A stretch of DNA of 53,988 nucleotides from Smittium mucronatum (taxonomy: Eukaryota > Kickxellomycota > Harpellomycetes > Harpellales > Legeriomycetaceae), in the NCBI GenBank assembly GCA_001953115.1, contig LSSL01002074.1, positions 1 to 53,988 on the forward strand, given 5' to 3'. The translations under genes were made by a program, and so were the position numbers. A model generated the notes under the pieces. It did not search any database, was not told the origin of the DNA, and was given only the letters and a program-made list of their open reading frames with translations. Below are positions 26,069 to 35,652 of the stretch, piece after piece; the stretch's first letter is position 1; every line of letters begins with the position of its first letter.

Positions 26069-26161
26069 AAACAAATTTGGACTCTTAATACTTTCAGATG
26101 GCATCGCCTGAAAGAAATTGCAAAATTTACAAAGGTTTTTAAAGCTAAATTTTATGATTAA
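26069..26161 (+). other. Possible downstream exon or remnant of the orphan frame
   Basis: After the TTTTTTACAG acceptor-like site, the frame beginning AAACAAATTTGG is open for 30 codons to TAA and is rich in K, R, W and F. The best donor upstream (26,997-like AAAAAAG|GTATAT at 25,997/25,998) would join it in a different phase and terminate after five residues. Either another donor is used, an indel has occurred, or this is chance. Confidence 0.2.
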
Positions 26162-27514
26162 ATTGGATCTAATGGATATAATCGAATATTTTCTTTATTC
26201 TTATTTATAAAATAGCATCTATAATAAGAGATATGATACTGGTTAGAGGTATTAAATGGATTTTACGACGCAGTTCTTCTCTTATTGTGAAATTTTTTTC
26301 TATAAGCACATTTATTTTTCCAAAATCAATATCCCTTGGGAAAAAACAGGAATAATATTTCTAGATAATCTCTTAATTGCTTATATATTTTGAATTTAAG
26401 AAATTTAGGCGAATAATGATATTTCCACACAATCTCTTCGTTTATACAGGAAATAAATGAATTTTTTTAATTTTTAATGGGGAATCTTAAAGGAATACCT
26501 AAAAGCTTTGCGTTGAAATTTTTTTTACAAAATTAAAATTATTTTCCATTAAATCGAGTTCTTCTCGTTTAATTTCAAAATGAAAATGTAGTAATCTAAG
26601 TAGATATTTAAAATTATAAAGTCTTGGGAATGATATAAAACTTTTTTTTAAAAGTTTTTTATCCATTGAACCTAAAATAAACTTCCATCCAATTATAATA
26701 TGAACATGATACCTAAGACTGAATGATAAGAGTAATACTTCAGCCACATATTTGACTTTTTTTATATTTAAATTCTAAATTTTATAAGTAAAATTTTTAA
26801 TACAAAGTGGAAAATATGGCAATTTTCTAAATTAATGAAATAGTCAGTTATTTATACACATATTATTTGTAATATAATATTATTGAATCGAAAAAATATA
26901 AATTTTGTTTTTAATCTTGCAGAATTATGTTTTTATATTGTAATTTTTAATGAAAATATTGTATTTGATTTTAAAATAAACAAAAATAATCATTTAAGCT
27001 TATTAAAATGTATTAAAATGCAGAAAAATTAAAAATGATTTAGTTAATATCATATATGGCTAAATTTAACACATAAAACTCTTAATAAAAAAACAATAAT
27101 ACTTATTTAGAAGCAAAAAAATTGGATTTAATTGATATTTTTTAATTAAATCAGTTAGATAGCAGGGAGTTTTACCTAATCAACACTGATTACTTAACCG
27201 AAAGCGTAAATAAAAAATATTATTGTCATATACCAATTTTGAAACCAGGGAGTTAAATAGTTCCATTTTAGTTCATATATATTTTTTTTTTAATTATTAA
27301 ATTAAAATTTTCGAAATATATTAACATTTGGGTATTTATAAAATTTAATTCTAATACCATATTAGTTTTCAGTTGCCGAGAAAAAAAGGTTAATTTATTG
27401 TAATTAGCTGCCAATCTAAGGTATTTTGACTGAATATTTAGTTACTATCGGATTAGATATTTTTTATCGACATAGAAAGTTAATACCCTATTAAGCCTAT
27501 TTTTTTATCTTAAA
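26162..27514. other. AT-rich stretch, nothing identified
   Basis: About 1.3 kb of AT-rich DNA. The 82-codon minus frame at 26,499-26,747 is not distinguishable from chance. No repeats or RNA genes were recognised. Confidence 0.5.
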
Positions 27515-27772
27515 TTGATACACTATAAATTTATCGAAAGACATTCTGTTGCTCGGTGGGTTTGGGAGTATAATATTGAAATTGGGTATCACAAATACCA
27601 TTTATCCGATCTTAAATTACTAGAATCATTTGAGGCGAAGCTTGATAAATGTATAAAAACCTCCAAATATTTAACCAAAGATAGCCATCAGGCTAAAAGG
27701 AGAAGGTGGTTAAATCGTGGAAAAAAAATTAGTTTGTTGTTTTTCACGTTTTTCATTTATTATATGACATAA
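27515..27772 (+). pseudogene. Open 85-codon fragment, unidentified
   Basis: A plus-strand frame starting at TTG (no ATG) carries a charged, Trp- and His-containing segment (IERHSVARWVWEYNIEIGYH ... CIKTSKYLTKDSHQAKRRRW) and then runs into a Phe/Ile/Tyr-rich AT tail. The first 65 codons look more protein-like than chance AT frames and are slightly GC-richer. It may be an exon or transposon fossil. I see no catalytic motif and no neighbouring exon. Confidence 0.22.
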
Positions 27773-28530
27773 AAATACAAACAGAAAGCATATATATATA
27801 ACCCCGTAATTTTAAATATAAAACATCTAAAAAGTAAAATTTATAAATCAATTAGATTAATGGTTATAAATATTATTATGTCAAGAAATATAGAAATTAT
27901 ACAATTCTTTTAAATAGTTTTAATGGGTTATCGCTAATTAAAAAGTGAATAAATTTTAGAGATAAAAATCTAGTACGTTTTATTCTAACATATAATTTCA
28001 TACAAAAAGAAAATTTGTGGTTTTAAATTGCCCCAAAGAAAACCATTTCTTTCAATAAAATGGGCACTTTGTATAAAAAATATCTGTGTTTCAAAATAAA
28101 CCTATTATTTTTTTTTGTATCACGGAATTTTATTGTAAGATAACGTCATTAAATTCAAAATAAACCCAAATAAAATTTATTATTAAACTATTAATACTTG
28201 AGATTATTTTATAAATTTTAAAACCTTAATTTTAACTGGGTTAGACATAAATAAACCACAATTCAAATCTTAAGTTAAAATGCTATAAAATAAATTTCAT
28301 AATACCAGGAGGGGGGGGGACTCCTGTAGATTTAATTCTTCCAGTTTTTCACCACTTCAATGAATGTATTAAATCCATAAAAAAATATTTATGTAGTCAA
28401 CTAAAATAAATAAGAATAAACATTAAATGTCAATCCCTGAACTAATCAATTTTTTTTGAAAGAAAGAAAGCTTTTCTGTCATATAAAAACTATTTTTGAT
28501 CCAAGTATTGCTTGGTTAAGAATTTGAGGA
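27773..28530. other. AT-rich stretch with a nine-G run
   Basis: AT-rich spacer containing GGAGGGGGGGGG at about 28,308-28,319 in otherwise G-poor DNA. No gene was seen. Confidence 0.5.
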
Positions 28531-28755
28531 GTGGAAGATCATAGATATAGCAAAAATACTTTGAGGGGTAAAATATGGGATTTCCCGCTAATTATACAGA
28601 AATCCTTTACCAGAGAAAATTCACAGCTATCTCTCCGATCCATTGGTAATGTGTTATTTTTTATACGAAGTTTATCAGAGTTAATCGAGAAGAATTGTTT
28701 ACACCTATGGTATTGGTTAGGTTTTATTGGGGCTCAAATATGCTTGCAAATATGA
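28531..28755 (+). other. Open 74-codon frame at the edge of the gene island
   Basis: A plus-strand GTG-initiated frame (HRYSKNTLRGKIWDFPLI..., later LSLRSIGNVLFFIRSLSEL and HLWYWLGFIGAQICLQI) marks the point where base composition rises towards the gene island. It has balanced residues and a hydrophobic C-terminus but no ATG and no recognised family. It may be a fossil exon. Splice sites that would extend it were not convincing. Confidence 0.2.
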
Positions 28756-29338
28756 CGAAAACATTATTATACATCGCTAATAACCAAGTAAACTGAATTT
28801 ACTTTTATAATATTTATATTCGTTTTGTAGAGTATTTTGAGGGATTTCAAGTTGGCTAGGGAATAATGTCTGAGAACGAGTAAAATTCGGTAACCGGGTA
28901 ATTTTAGGGAGTTAGAAGGGTGGATTGAGTGAGATATTATTCCAATAAAACCCCAAATTTGATAGCATTGAAAATTTCAGCATCAAAAAGTTTGATTTTT
29001 AAAAGGCGAATTCTGACAGCACAGCCATTCAAGACGATTATACAGTCCAAATAAGACCAAGATCAAGGTTTATTGGAAGAGCGTTTGATAAAACTATTTT
29101 TGAAGTGACCCTTAGTGATTATCTATTTTCTGTCATTGGCTACATACTTTCTGTTATATATACCTCAATTGCTATCTTATCGACTAAGAGATAAGTATGC
29201 CAATTCCTACTGGCACTGCATCAGAGGGATTCGAGACTTTAATAATATTTTTAATAATAGTATTATTTGTTTTGCACGAGGTGTTGAGTTCAGATTTTTT
29301 AGTCCAGGTTTTAAATAGATTAATTTTACAATAAAATT
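28756..29338. other. Intermediate-GC spacer, unassigned
   Basis: Less AT-rich than the flanks, with short open frames on the plus strand (e.g. 29,115-29,318), none with a start codon in good context or a recognisable motif. Could hold the 3' UTR of the minus-strand candidate gene that ends at 29,339. Confidence 0.35.
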
Positions 29339-29734
29339 CTATAAGTCATAAAGGAATTTATTAAAGGAGCTCAAATAAGACAGTTGGGCCGATTTCGAAT
29401 AGTTACGGAACCAGTCGGGTAACTGGAATTTGTAAAAAAATTCATGAGGACTAGAGCTGAGAGGAAAGTTTGGTAAAATGGAAATATTGTTTTGGTAGTG
29501 AAAGTAGAGAGCGTAGGGAAGGCAGGACTGTAACACTTCTTCGAGGAATGAGGTGGAAGGAGTCATTTAATTATTGCTTATTTTTAATTCTCTCACGGAA
29601 ATTTTATCAGAGAAATTGGCGTTAGATGTCGCCTCAATTCCACTTTCAAAGATCCCATCCACCTTACTCTCTCTTAGCTCTTCATCCTTGTCCTCATCCG
29701 TTCCCATTTCTATCTCTCTGCTCACATGACTCAT
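29339..29734 (-). CDS. Candidate small two-exon gene, unidentified product
   Basis: An ATG at 29,732-29,734 opens a minus-strand frame starting MSHVSREIEMGTDEDKDEEL. It continues to FSDKISVRELKISNN-TAA, directly followed in the same frame by ATG and 74 more codons to TAG at 29,339. The TAA falls inside a GT-AG span of exactly 69 bp (29,528-29,596; GTGAGA...GTTACAG). Splicing it out keeps the frame and gives 108 residues: exon 1 of 46 codons, then exon 2 of 62 codons plus stop. The N-terminal part is strongly acidic and probably disordered. The C-terminal part is aromatic and hydrophobic (SCLPYALYFHYQNN, FFYKFQLPDWFRNYSKS, ending NKFLYDL). The intron length is near those of the two certain genes. 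No family was recognised. The alternative is a stop-broken fossil. Confidence 0.4.
29528..29596 (-). other. Putative 69-bp intron
   Basis: Donor GTGAGA after codon 46, acceptor GTTACAG, phase 0. It removes the only in-frame stop of the candidate gene. The branch site is not clear-cut. Confidence 0.4.
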
Positions 29735-29798
29735 TATAATATTGCTATTTTAAATGTACATTGGGTGGATGGAGTCGACAAAGACTCGTTTAGAGGTT

Positions 29799-30014
29799 TC
29801 ATATTGCGGTTTGGTTTAAAGACATTTTGTGGATTATTGTTGGTCCTGGAACGCTAATATAAAGAATTAACCAATAGAAAGAAATGTAAACATCATTAAT
29901 AGCTCTGTATTTTGCTCGTTTGTCATTAAGGGGTAATTTATTTATAATCATCCAATTGGGGACACACGTATTACTGAAGTATGTACTGACTTGGCAATAG
30001 CTTAATTCGGACAT
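29799..30014 (-). other. ATG-initiated 71-codon frame, uncertain
   Basis: A minus-strand frame starts at ATG (30,012-30,014) with MSELSYCQVSTYFSNTC and ends ...KMSLNQTAI-TGA, 64 bp upstream of the candidate small gene's ATG. It contains a hydrophobic segment (VYISFYWLILYISVPG) that could span a membrane. It could be a separate small gene, an upstream exon, or noise. No family was recognised. Confidence 0.22.
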
Positions 30015-31307
30015 TAAGTTTTTTTTAAGGGGGGATTATTTCCATAACAAAGAATTTCGATTGAAATTTGGGAGGAAAAAAAAGTCTGAGATCTTGTTTT
30101 ACAGCCATTAGTATCGTTGTTGAAAAACACAAGAGATCAATTATCATGTCAGTCACTATGTTTACTAAAGAGGAATCTTTGTTTCTAGCTACTGTGGCTT
30201 TCGATAGACATGACTCTTTACAGACTAAGGAAATTAGATAGCATCCATAGAACAGAATAGACGTGGGTGCGAGGAAAATTAATCGGACAGTCCAGTTTTT
30301 ATCACGGATCTATAATAATCAGTTATGATCCAAAAAACCACACGAAAAAAAGGGGTCCTAAGATGTCTGGCCTATATTTGTGCCAAGATTTGGTAATAGG
30401 TTTGATCAAGGGTGATTTTGCTTCTGTTTCATAGTTCTACGACGCGCATGTATCCAATAATAAACATGTATAGTTTTTGGCTTGATAATACACAGCAAAT
30501 CATCACCGAGTTCAAAGCACTGTCTTTTTTTTCCAACTAGTCCTGCTTTCAACTCATCCCCCAAATAGGAATTGACCCTATAAACAATGTTGGCAAATCA
30601 AAATGCTAATCGTTTCGGCAAAACCGTCGAATCAGGATAGCATCACTGCAACTAACATCTTGAAACCGGAAATAAAATAACGTAACAGATGTTGCATCTG
30701 CCAAATGGGATATCAAACAGAATGTCATCCAATTCTATTATTTCTGAAAATCAAAGTGACACCATTATTTCCGGCAACTCAAGAATAGACAAACTATTGT
30801 GGAAGGAGATTTGCATACAATTAATAGAACCCAAATAGCTTGAACTTGTAACAAAGGGGCATAATGTTGCATGTACATGAAACCTTCTTGTTATCTTCAA
30901 CCAATAATCCACACGATCTCTCTTAATTTAGACCAATGATCTGTCTTATTTCCTCCTTAGGTGTATACAAACTCATCCTTATTCATTTGCCGCTTATTTT
31001 TACAGATCTGGCATTGAAATTTACGATACTTTTCACGCTTTTTTTATTTGCCGCATTTGAAAGCATTTATATCGATACAGATTATTATCTAGATTTGTTT
31101 GCCCCTTAATGAATTGTTAAATTTAAGTTTGAGGACTTCTGCTACTTTTGTCTTAGTTGCTTCATTCCTTCTTTATAACTCCTCTGGTTTTCTTTCACGT
31201 ATAGAGTATTATTGTTATTAACTTATAGCCTTTACTAGCTCCACTTTAATCTTTTCAATTAGGGATATTCGTTTGTTTATTCACTTTATCCAATCCCTCC
31301 AAAAAAA
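30015..31307. other. Intermediate-GC region upstream of glycogen synthase
   Basis: About 1.3 kb, roughly one-third GC. It includes the 5' flank and promoter of glycogen synthase, where no TATA box or known factor site stands out. A short plus frame (30,146-30,241, starting MSVTMFTKEESLFLATVAF) is protein-like but ends after 31 codons. On the minus strand around 30,560-30,990, broken frames hint at an old transposase or other coding fossil, but I could not establish a family. Confidence 0.4.
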
Positions 31308-33480
31308 ATGAGAGACATACGCAATTCTCTATTGTTTGAATGTTCTTGGGAAGTTGCTAACAAGGGTAAGTATCTATTCTTCACTTAAATTCGTATTTTC
31401 GCAAATGTCCTCACTAACTCTTTTTATCTTGTTTTTGCTACTGTGATTTCAATTAGTCGGTGGAATCTATACGGTTATAAAAACCAAGGCTCCCATCACT
31501 AGTCAGGAGTATGGCAATCGTTTCTACATGATCGGTCCTTATAATCCCAAGCAGGCTAACGTCGAAGTAGAACAATCGGATCTTGTTGACGTTCATTCTA
31601 ATGATGCTGTGAAGCAGATGCGCGATGAGGGTTTTAACATCATTACCGGTCGTTGGCTCATAGAAGGTGCCCCCCAGGTTATCCTCCTTGACATACATAA
31701 TCACACCGCCAACGCTGCTCTTAATTCATGGAAGGCTCAGCTCTGGGAAAAGACCAAAATCCCCAGCCCTGAAGGTGATTCCGAAATGGACGACGCTATT
31801 AAATTTGGTTTCATGGCTTATCGTTTCTTCACTCTCATCGGTGATAAAAATCTAGCAGCTATTGGTCATTTCCATGAATGGCAAACAGGAATTTCTCCAG
31901 TTCTCATAAAGACCGATCTTTTGCCTATTGCCACTGTTTTCCCCCCCCACGCCACTCTTCTTGGTCGCTATCTATGTGCTGGTGATACTGATTTTTACAA
32001 CAATATCCGTCATTTTGACGTCGATGCTGAGGCTGGAAAGCGTGGTATATATAACCGCTATTGTGTTGAAAGAGCCGCTGCCCATTCTGCTGACGTCTTC
32101 ACCACCGTCTCAAATATCACTGCATATGAGGCTGAGCACCTTCTTAAGCGTAAACCCGATGGTGTTCTTCCCAACGGTCTCAACGTTGTCAAATTCTCTG
32201 CTACTCACGAATTCCAAAACTTGCATCAAAAGAGCAAGCTCAAAATCAACGAGTTTGTCAGAGGTCACTTCTATGGCCATTTCGACAAACACTTTGATCT
32301 TGAAAACAATACTCTTTACTTTTTCACTGCTGGTAGATATGAATACCGCAATAAAGGTCTTGATTTGTTCATCGAGTCTCTATCTCGTCTCAATGAGCGT
32401 CTCAAATCCTGTAACTCTCCTATCACTGTTGTTGCTTTTATCATTGCTCCCGCTAGTGTTAACAACTTCTCTGTTGAGGCCCTCAAAGGTCAAGCTATCA
32501 TAAAACAACTTCGTGAGTCCGTTGGAGAAATCACTGATAAGATTAGCTCTAAAATCTTTAATAACGCTCTCCGCGAAGAACCAATTGACCTTGCTTCTTT
32601 GCTCGATGAAAAGGATAAAATCCTTCTAAAGAGACGTGCTCTTTCCTTGAAGCGGGCCAATTACCCACCTATCGTAACACACAACATGAACGACGATGCT
32701 AACGATCCCGTTCTCAACCAATTGCGTAGACTACACATGTTCAATGCTAATTCCGATCGTGTTAAGGTTGTTTTCTATCCTGAATTCCTCAATTCAAACA
32801 ATCCAGTTTTGGGCATGGATTATGAAGACTTTGTTCGTGGAACTCATATGGGTGTATTCCCTAGTTATTACGAACCTTGGGGTTACACACCAAGTGAGTG
32901 TACTGTTCTTGGAGTTCCTTCTATAACTACAAATTTGTCTGGATTCGGATGCTTTATGGAGGATACTATAATTTGTCCTGAAGATTATGGTATTTATATT
33001 GTTGATCGACGCCTCAAGTCTGTCGATGAGAGTGTCAATCAGCTCGCTGATATCATGTTCTCGTACTGTAAGAAGACTCGTCGTCAGCGTATCAACCAAC
33101 GTAACAGAACCGAAAGACTTGGTGATATTCTTGACTGGAAGAGACTTGGTATTGAATACGTTAAAGCTCGTCACTTTGCTCTTCGCCGCCGCTACCCAGA
33201 AGATATGCAGACTTATGAGAGCAACCTTGATTTAGACCACAGTAGTGGAAAGCTGTCCCGACCCCTATCTATCCCTGGAACACCACCTGGTGCTGATGAA
33301 TTATCTGGTCCCAATAATGATACCTTCTATTCTAATTTGCTAGCTGGACTAACTGTCAGCTCTGAACTGCCTGGAGTCAGGTTGCAGGACGATGATGATG
33401 ATGATTTACGTCCTCCCATCAATCTCAAGATGAAAACCCCAGTTTTGACGCCTTCAGGATATTCATCCTCTGGTGAATAA
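31308..33480 (+). CDS. Glycogen synthase, UDP-glucose type (GT3), two exons
   Basis: Transfers glucose from UDP-glucose to the non-reducing end of glycogen in the cytosol. Exon 1 is 31,308-31,365 and exon 2 is 31,457-33,480. Splicing rebuilds the invariant EVANKVGGIYTV segment (Val20 split by the intron) and gives 693 residues, close to yeast Gsy. Visible landmarks are HFHEW (157-161), HATLLGRYLCAG from His184, HLLKRKPDG, and the paired catalytic glutamates of YYEPWGYTPSE (Glu492, Glu500). The arginine cluster KKTRRQRINQRNRTER (558-573) is the glucose-6-phosphate/phospho-regulation helix. The C-tail has a GSK3/Pho85-like RPLSIPGTP site (Ser624, Thr628) and six Asp (664-669). The start ATG has A at -3 and matches fungal N-termini, without the animal N-terminal phosphosite extension. 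Odd point: two Thr normally preceding His184 are Pro-Pro here, inside an eight-C run. Homology to fungal Gsy1/2 and animal GYS is certain. Confidence 0.98.
31366..31456 (+). other. Intron of glycogen synthase (91 bp)
   Basis: Donor GTAAGT, acceptor TTCAATTAG, phase 1 within the codon for Val20. The spliced product matches the family exactly at this junction, so the boundaries are secure. Confidence 0.95.
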
Positions 33481-33508
33481 TTTTGAATAATTTATTTTTG
33501 ACTTCACT

Positions 33509-33514
33509 AATAAA
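33509..33514 (+). promoter_or_regulatory. AATAAA polyadenylation signal of glycogen synthase
   Basis: Canonical hexamer 29 bases after the stop codon, before the opposing ARPC4 signal. In such AT-rich DNA the hexamer alone is weak evidence, but position and uniqueness fit. Confidence 0.55.
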
Positions 33515-33559
33515 TTGTTATTGTTTTTAATCTTAAAAAATTGTTTTTTCAAGCCCTAG

Positions 33560-33565
33560 TTTATT
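33560..33565 (-). promoter_or_regulatory. AATAAA polyadenylation signal of ARPC4
   Basis: Minus-strand AATAAA about 120 bases beyond the ARPC4 stop. It lies only 45 bp from the oppositely oriented signal of glycogen synthase, so the two 3' ends may nearly abut or overlap. Confidence 0.5.
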
Positions 33566-33686
33566 ATGTTTCCGTAAATAGTACTTTTTAGAGAGAAATG
33601 GTGGGGAAGTTAAACACAAAGTAATAGACTCTGCAAATAAAAATAAAAAACAGGACCGTAAATGGCCTTTTCTTTTCGATGACGCT

Positions 33687-34419
33687 CTAAACAAACTGGT
33701 TGAAAAAGAAGAAATTTTTAGAAGAAAAGAAATCAATGTAAGGGATAGTGGTTTGGAAAATGATAAAAATATATGTCTATAAATTATTCTTACCTGGTTG
33801 AGGTAGGACTCAGCAACGATACGGGCTCTAGCGTTGAGACTGAGTTTCATCTCACTGATTTCCTTATCGACCTGTTCCATAAACTCAATAATGAAGTCGA
33901 CGATCTTGTCCTTGATAAAATTGGTAGTATTCGTATCGGTAATCAAGAAGCTGATATCATATCCGGGCACGGGAACGCGTCGGAGGATCACAAAGTTGTC
34001 AGCACGCATCATCAGAAACCGGGCGAGTTTGTGGCACAGGATGCGCTCAATATCGTCGGCCTGCTTGATCATGATTGAGATGCGGGCGCTGTTGATACTT
34101 GTTTCGATGAGGACGCGTTCGTTTTCAGTACGGCTGACCGTGACACTGTTCAGGAGGAGTTCGGGGCTGATAGTTGCACCAAACGCTTCGATTTCAGCGA
34201 TGTTGTGCTTCTCTGCGACTTGTGACGCGAAGTTTGTTAGGCAAAGGGACGCCATCAGTGTTGAGCGCACTGCGTTTAAGTATGGTCTTAGTGTATTCGA
34301 CTATTTATTTGTTTTAAACACATCGTAAAAATACGCTTATATAAATTTGAAAGTCAAGGATGGTTCCGAAACCAGCATAATTTCAAATGGGATGTGGAAC
34401 TGAAGGACAAACTTACCAT
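33687..34419 (-). CDS. ARPC4: Arp2/3 complex subunit 4 (ARPC4/p20), three exons
   Basis: ARPC4 forms, with ARPC2, the structural core of the Arp2/3 complex, which nucleates branched actin at endocytic patches and the cortex. Exon 2 (33,794-34,300) encodes nearly everything. It starts [15 protein letters not shown] and contains [74 protein letters not shown] and [10 protein letters not shown], all hallmark ARPC4 segments. The initiator ATG (34,417-34,419) stands alone before a GTAAGT donor. The last exon (33,687-33,695) adds only Phe-Val and a TAG stop. The spliced length is 172 residues, against 168 in human; about three extra residues lie near position 45. The start was chosen because exon 2 has no ATG before the conserved N-terminus and an acceptor TAG directly precedes the conserved Ser. 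The C-terminal two-codon exon is slightly less certain (an alternative acceptor, TTTGCAG, lies at about 33,635). The gene is convergent with glycogen synthase. Confidence 0.96.
33696..33793 (-). other. ARPC4 intron 2 (98 bp)
   Basis: Donor CAG|GTAAGA after ...YLNQ. Acceptor TTTCTTCTTTTTCAACCAG has a good pyrimidine tract. Phase 0. Joining gives a C-terminus YLNQFV, of the length and hydrophobicity usual in the family. Confidence 0.7.
34301..34416 (-). other. ARPC4 intron 1 (116 bp), directly after the ATG
   Basis: Donor GTAAGT follows the ATG itself. The acceptor AAATAAATAG precedes TCG (Ser2). Phase 0. The acceptor has a poor pyrimidine tract, but the protein match fixes it. Confidence 0.85.
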
Positions 34420-34443
34420 ATCTTTAGAAAACTATATTTACTA

Positions 34444-34857
34444 ACAAAAAAAATCGAGAAAAAATTTGAAGAGGAAGGATTGTTATTGATTTTTATGTTG
34501 GTGGTTCGCTAAATGAAATCTTAATTGAGATTGAACAAAAAATGGCAGAAGGGAGAATGAAGCCTTACCTGGACTCTCACGGATAAAAAAAAAGTCGCTA
34601 ACGAAAAGTGATTTTTTCAATATATTGTTGCTTTTCGTCTTGTTGGAGTGAAATCTGTACAAAATAATCTCTTACCTCCTCTTTTTTTAAGTTTTTTAGT
34701 TTTCTCGAGTTGGAACTTGAATATAGCTTGAACTTTTGCTTTTGTTGTGTCTGGAAACTCAGTGACTCTTTCCTCAGATCCAATAAGCAAACGGCTGTTT
34801 CTATTAGAGGAAGACAAAGGGGACTGATATCTAAACTCGACTGTTTTTGTAATTGGA
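34444..34857 (-). other. Exon-like frame(s) upstream of ARPC4: unidentified gene or ARPC4 5' leader
   Basis: On the minus strand, 34,676-34,857 is open and protein-like (TVEFRYQSPLSSSNRNSR, LLIGSEERVTEFPDTTKAK, VQAIFKFQLEKTKKLKK). It ends at a consensus donor, GAG|GTAAGA (GT at 34,675-34,674). A second strong donor, CAG|GTAAGG, lies at 34,569/34,568. An acceptor-like TTTTTTTTGTTAG sits about 25 bases upstream of the ARPC4 ATG exon. No ATG heads the open frame (TGA upstream), and a neighbouring frame carries ISLQQDEKQQYIEKITF. It may be spliced 5' leader of ARPC4, an exon of a separate small gene, or a mixture. I do not recognise the peptide. Confidence 0.35.
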
Positions 34858-35652
34858 TGGAGTCATCGATCGTCGAATAGAAACCCCTTTATCTCCATTG
34901 GAGGAAATGAATGTGTCTGGCCACTAAATGACTTTTATATCGAGTTTCTCTATTCAGTAAGAATAGCTATTAGAGTTGGGTATATTTAAAGATTTCGATA
35001 AAACAGTCCCCCATAATCCCTCTATTTTCTTTTTGTTTTATCGCCCATCACAACTTTTTTTTATAAGAACCAACTGGGGTTTAGGGATAAAATAAATAGT
35101 TATTGTGGAGAGGAAAGGCTATGTGTCCTCTCCCCTCAACCTTTCACTCCCCACAGATTTTTATCCATCAACTAAAATCATAAAGTCAATTTATAACATT
35201 TAATAAAAGCCAAAGCTGGCCTAAAAATATGCAATATAATCAGGATCTTGAAAAATTCGTGGATTTTGGGTGCTATATTATTATGTTAATCATATATACC
35301 CCTCATTTTTTCAAAAGAATATGTTACTACACATTTTTATATTCATAAAAATTTTATCGCATAAATTATAGAAGACAAGTATCTATGTGAAAAATATGTA
35401 TTAGGTGAAGTACTTGAACAAAATTTGAGCATCAGTGAAATGATCAGGAAAAAATCTGCCCATATTTGTCATTGTTTTTTTTTAGAATTTATAAATTTTA
35501 TTTCGATATTATGATATTAGTAGTTAGTAGTTAGACTAAAATTCTTGTATAATAATCATGTGAAGAATTTATAAGTTCTGCCTCAATAAATATCCTTCAT
35601 TGGGTCACCATACAAGTTTCTCAGTACATGGTAAGCATTATCCAAAATAAAA

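Noticed and set aside
25345..29734. Non-standard genetic code with reassigned stop codons
   Set aside because: The two certain genes use CAA/CAG and CGN codons normally and contain no internal stops. The in-frame stops in uncertain frames are better explained by an intron or decay.
30560..30990. Possible ISXO2/IS1595-like DDE transposase fossil on the minus strand (words resembling W-I-I-G ... QEGFMY and a CxxC pair)
   Set aside because: The matches are short, broken by stops, and the CxxC lies on the wrong side of the putative catalytic segment. Not enough to call a family.
31453..33235. Several long frames on both strands overlapping glycogen synthase (e.g. 31,928-32,503 plus, 32,794-33,174 minus)
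   Set aside because: They are shadows of the glycogen synthase reading frame: the protein encoded in frame is unmistakable and the others lack any conserved feature.
33773..34328. Plus-strand frames opposite ARPC4 (101 and 164 codons)
   Set aside because: Antisense shadows of ARPC4 exon 2. The minus-strand product is strongly conserved across the family.
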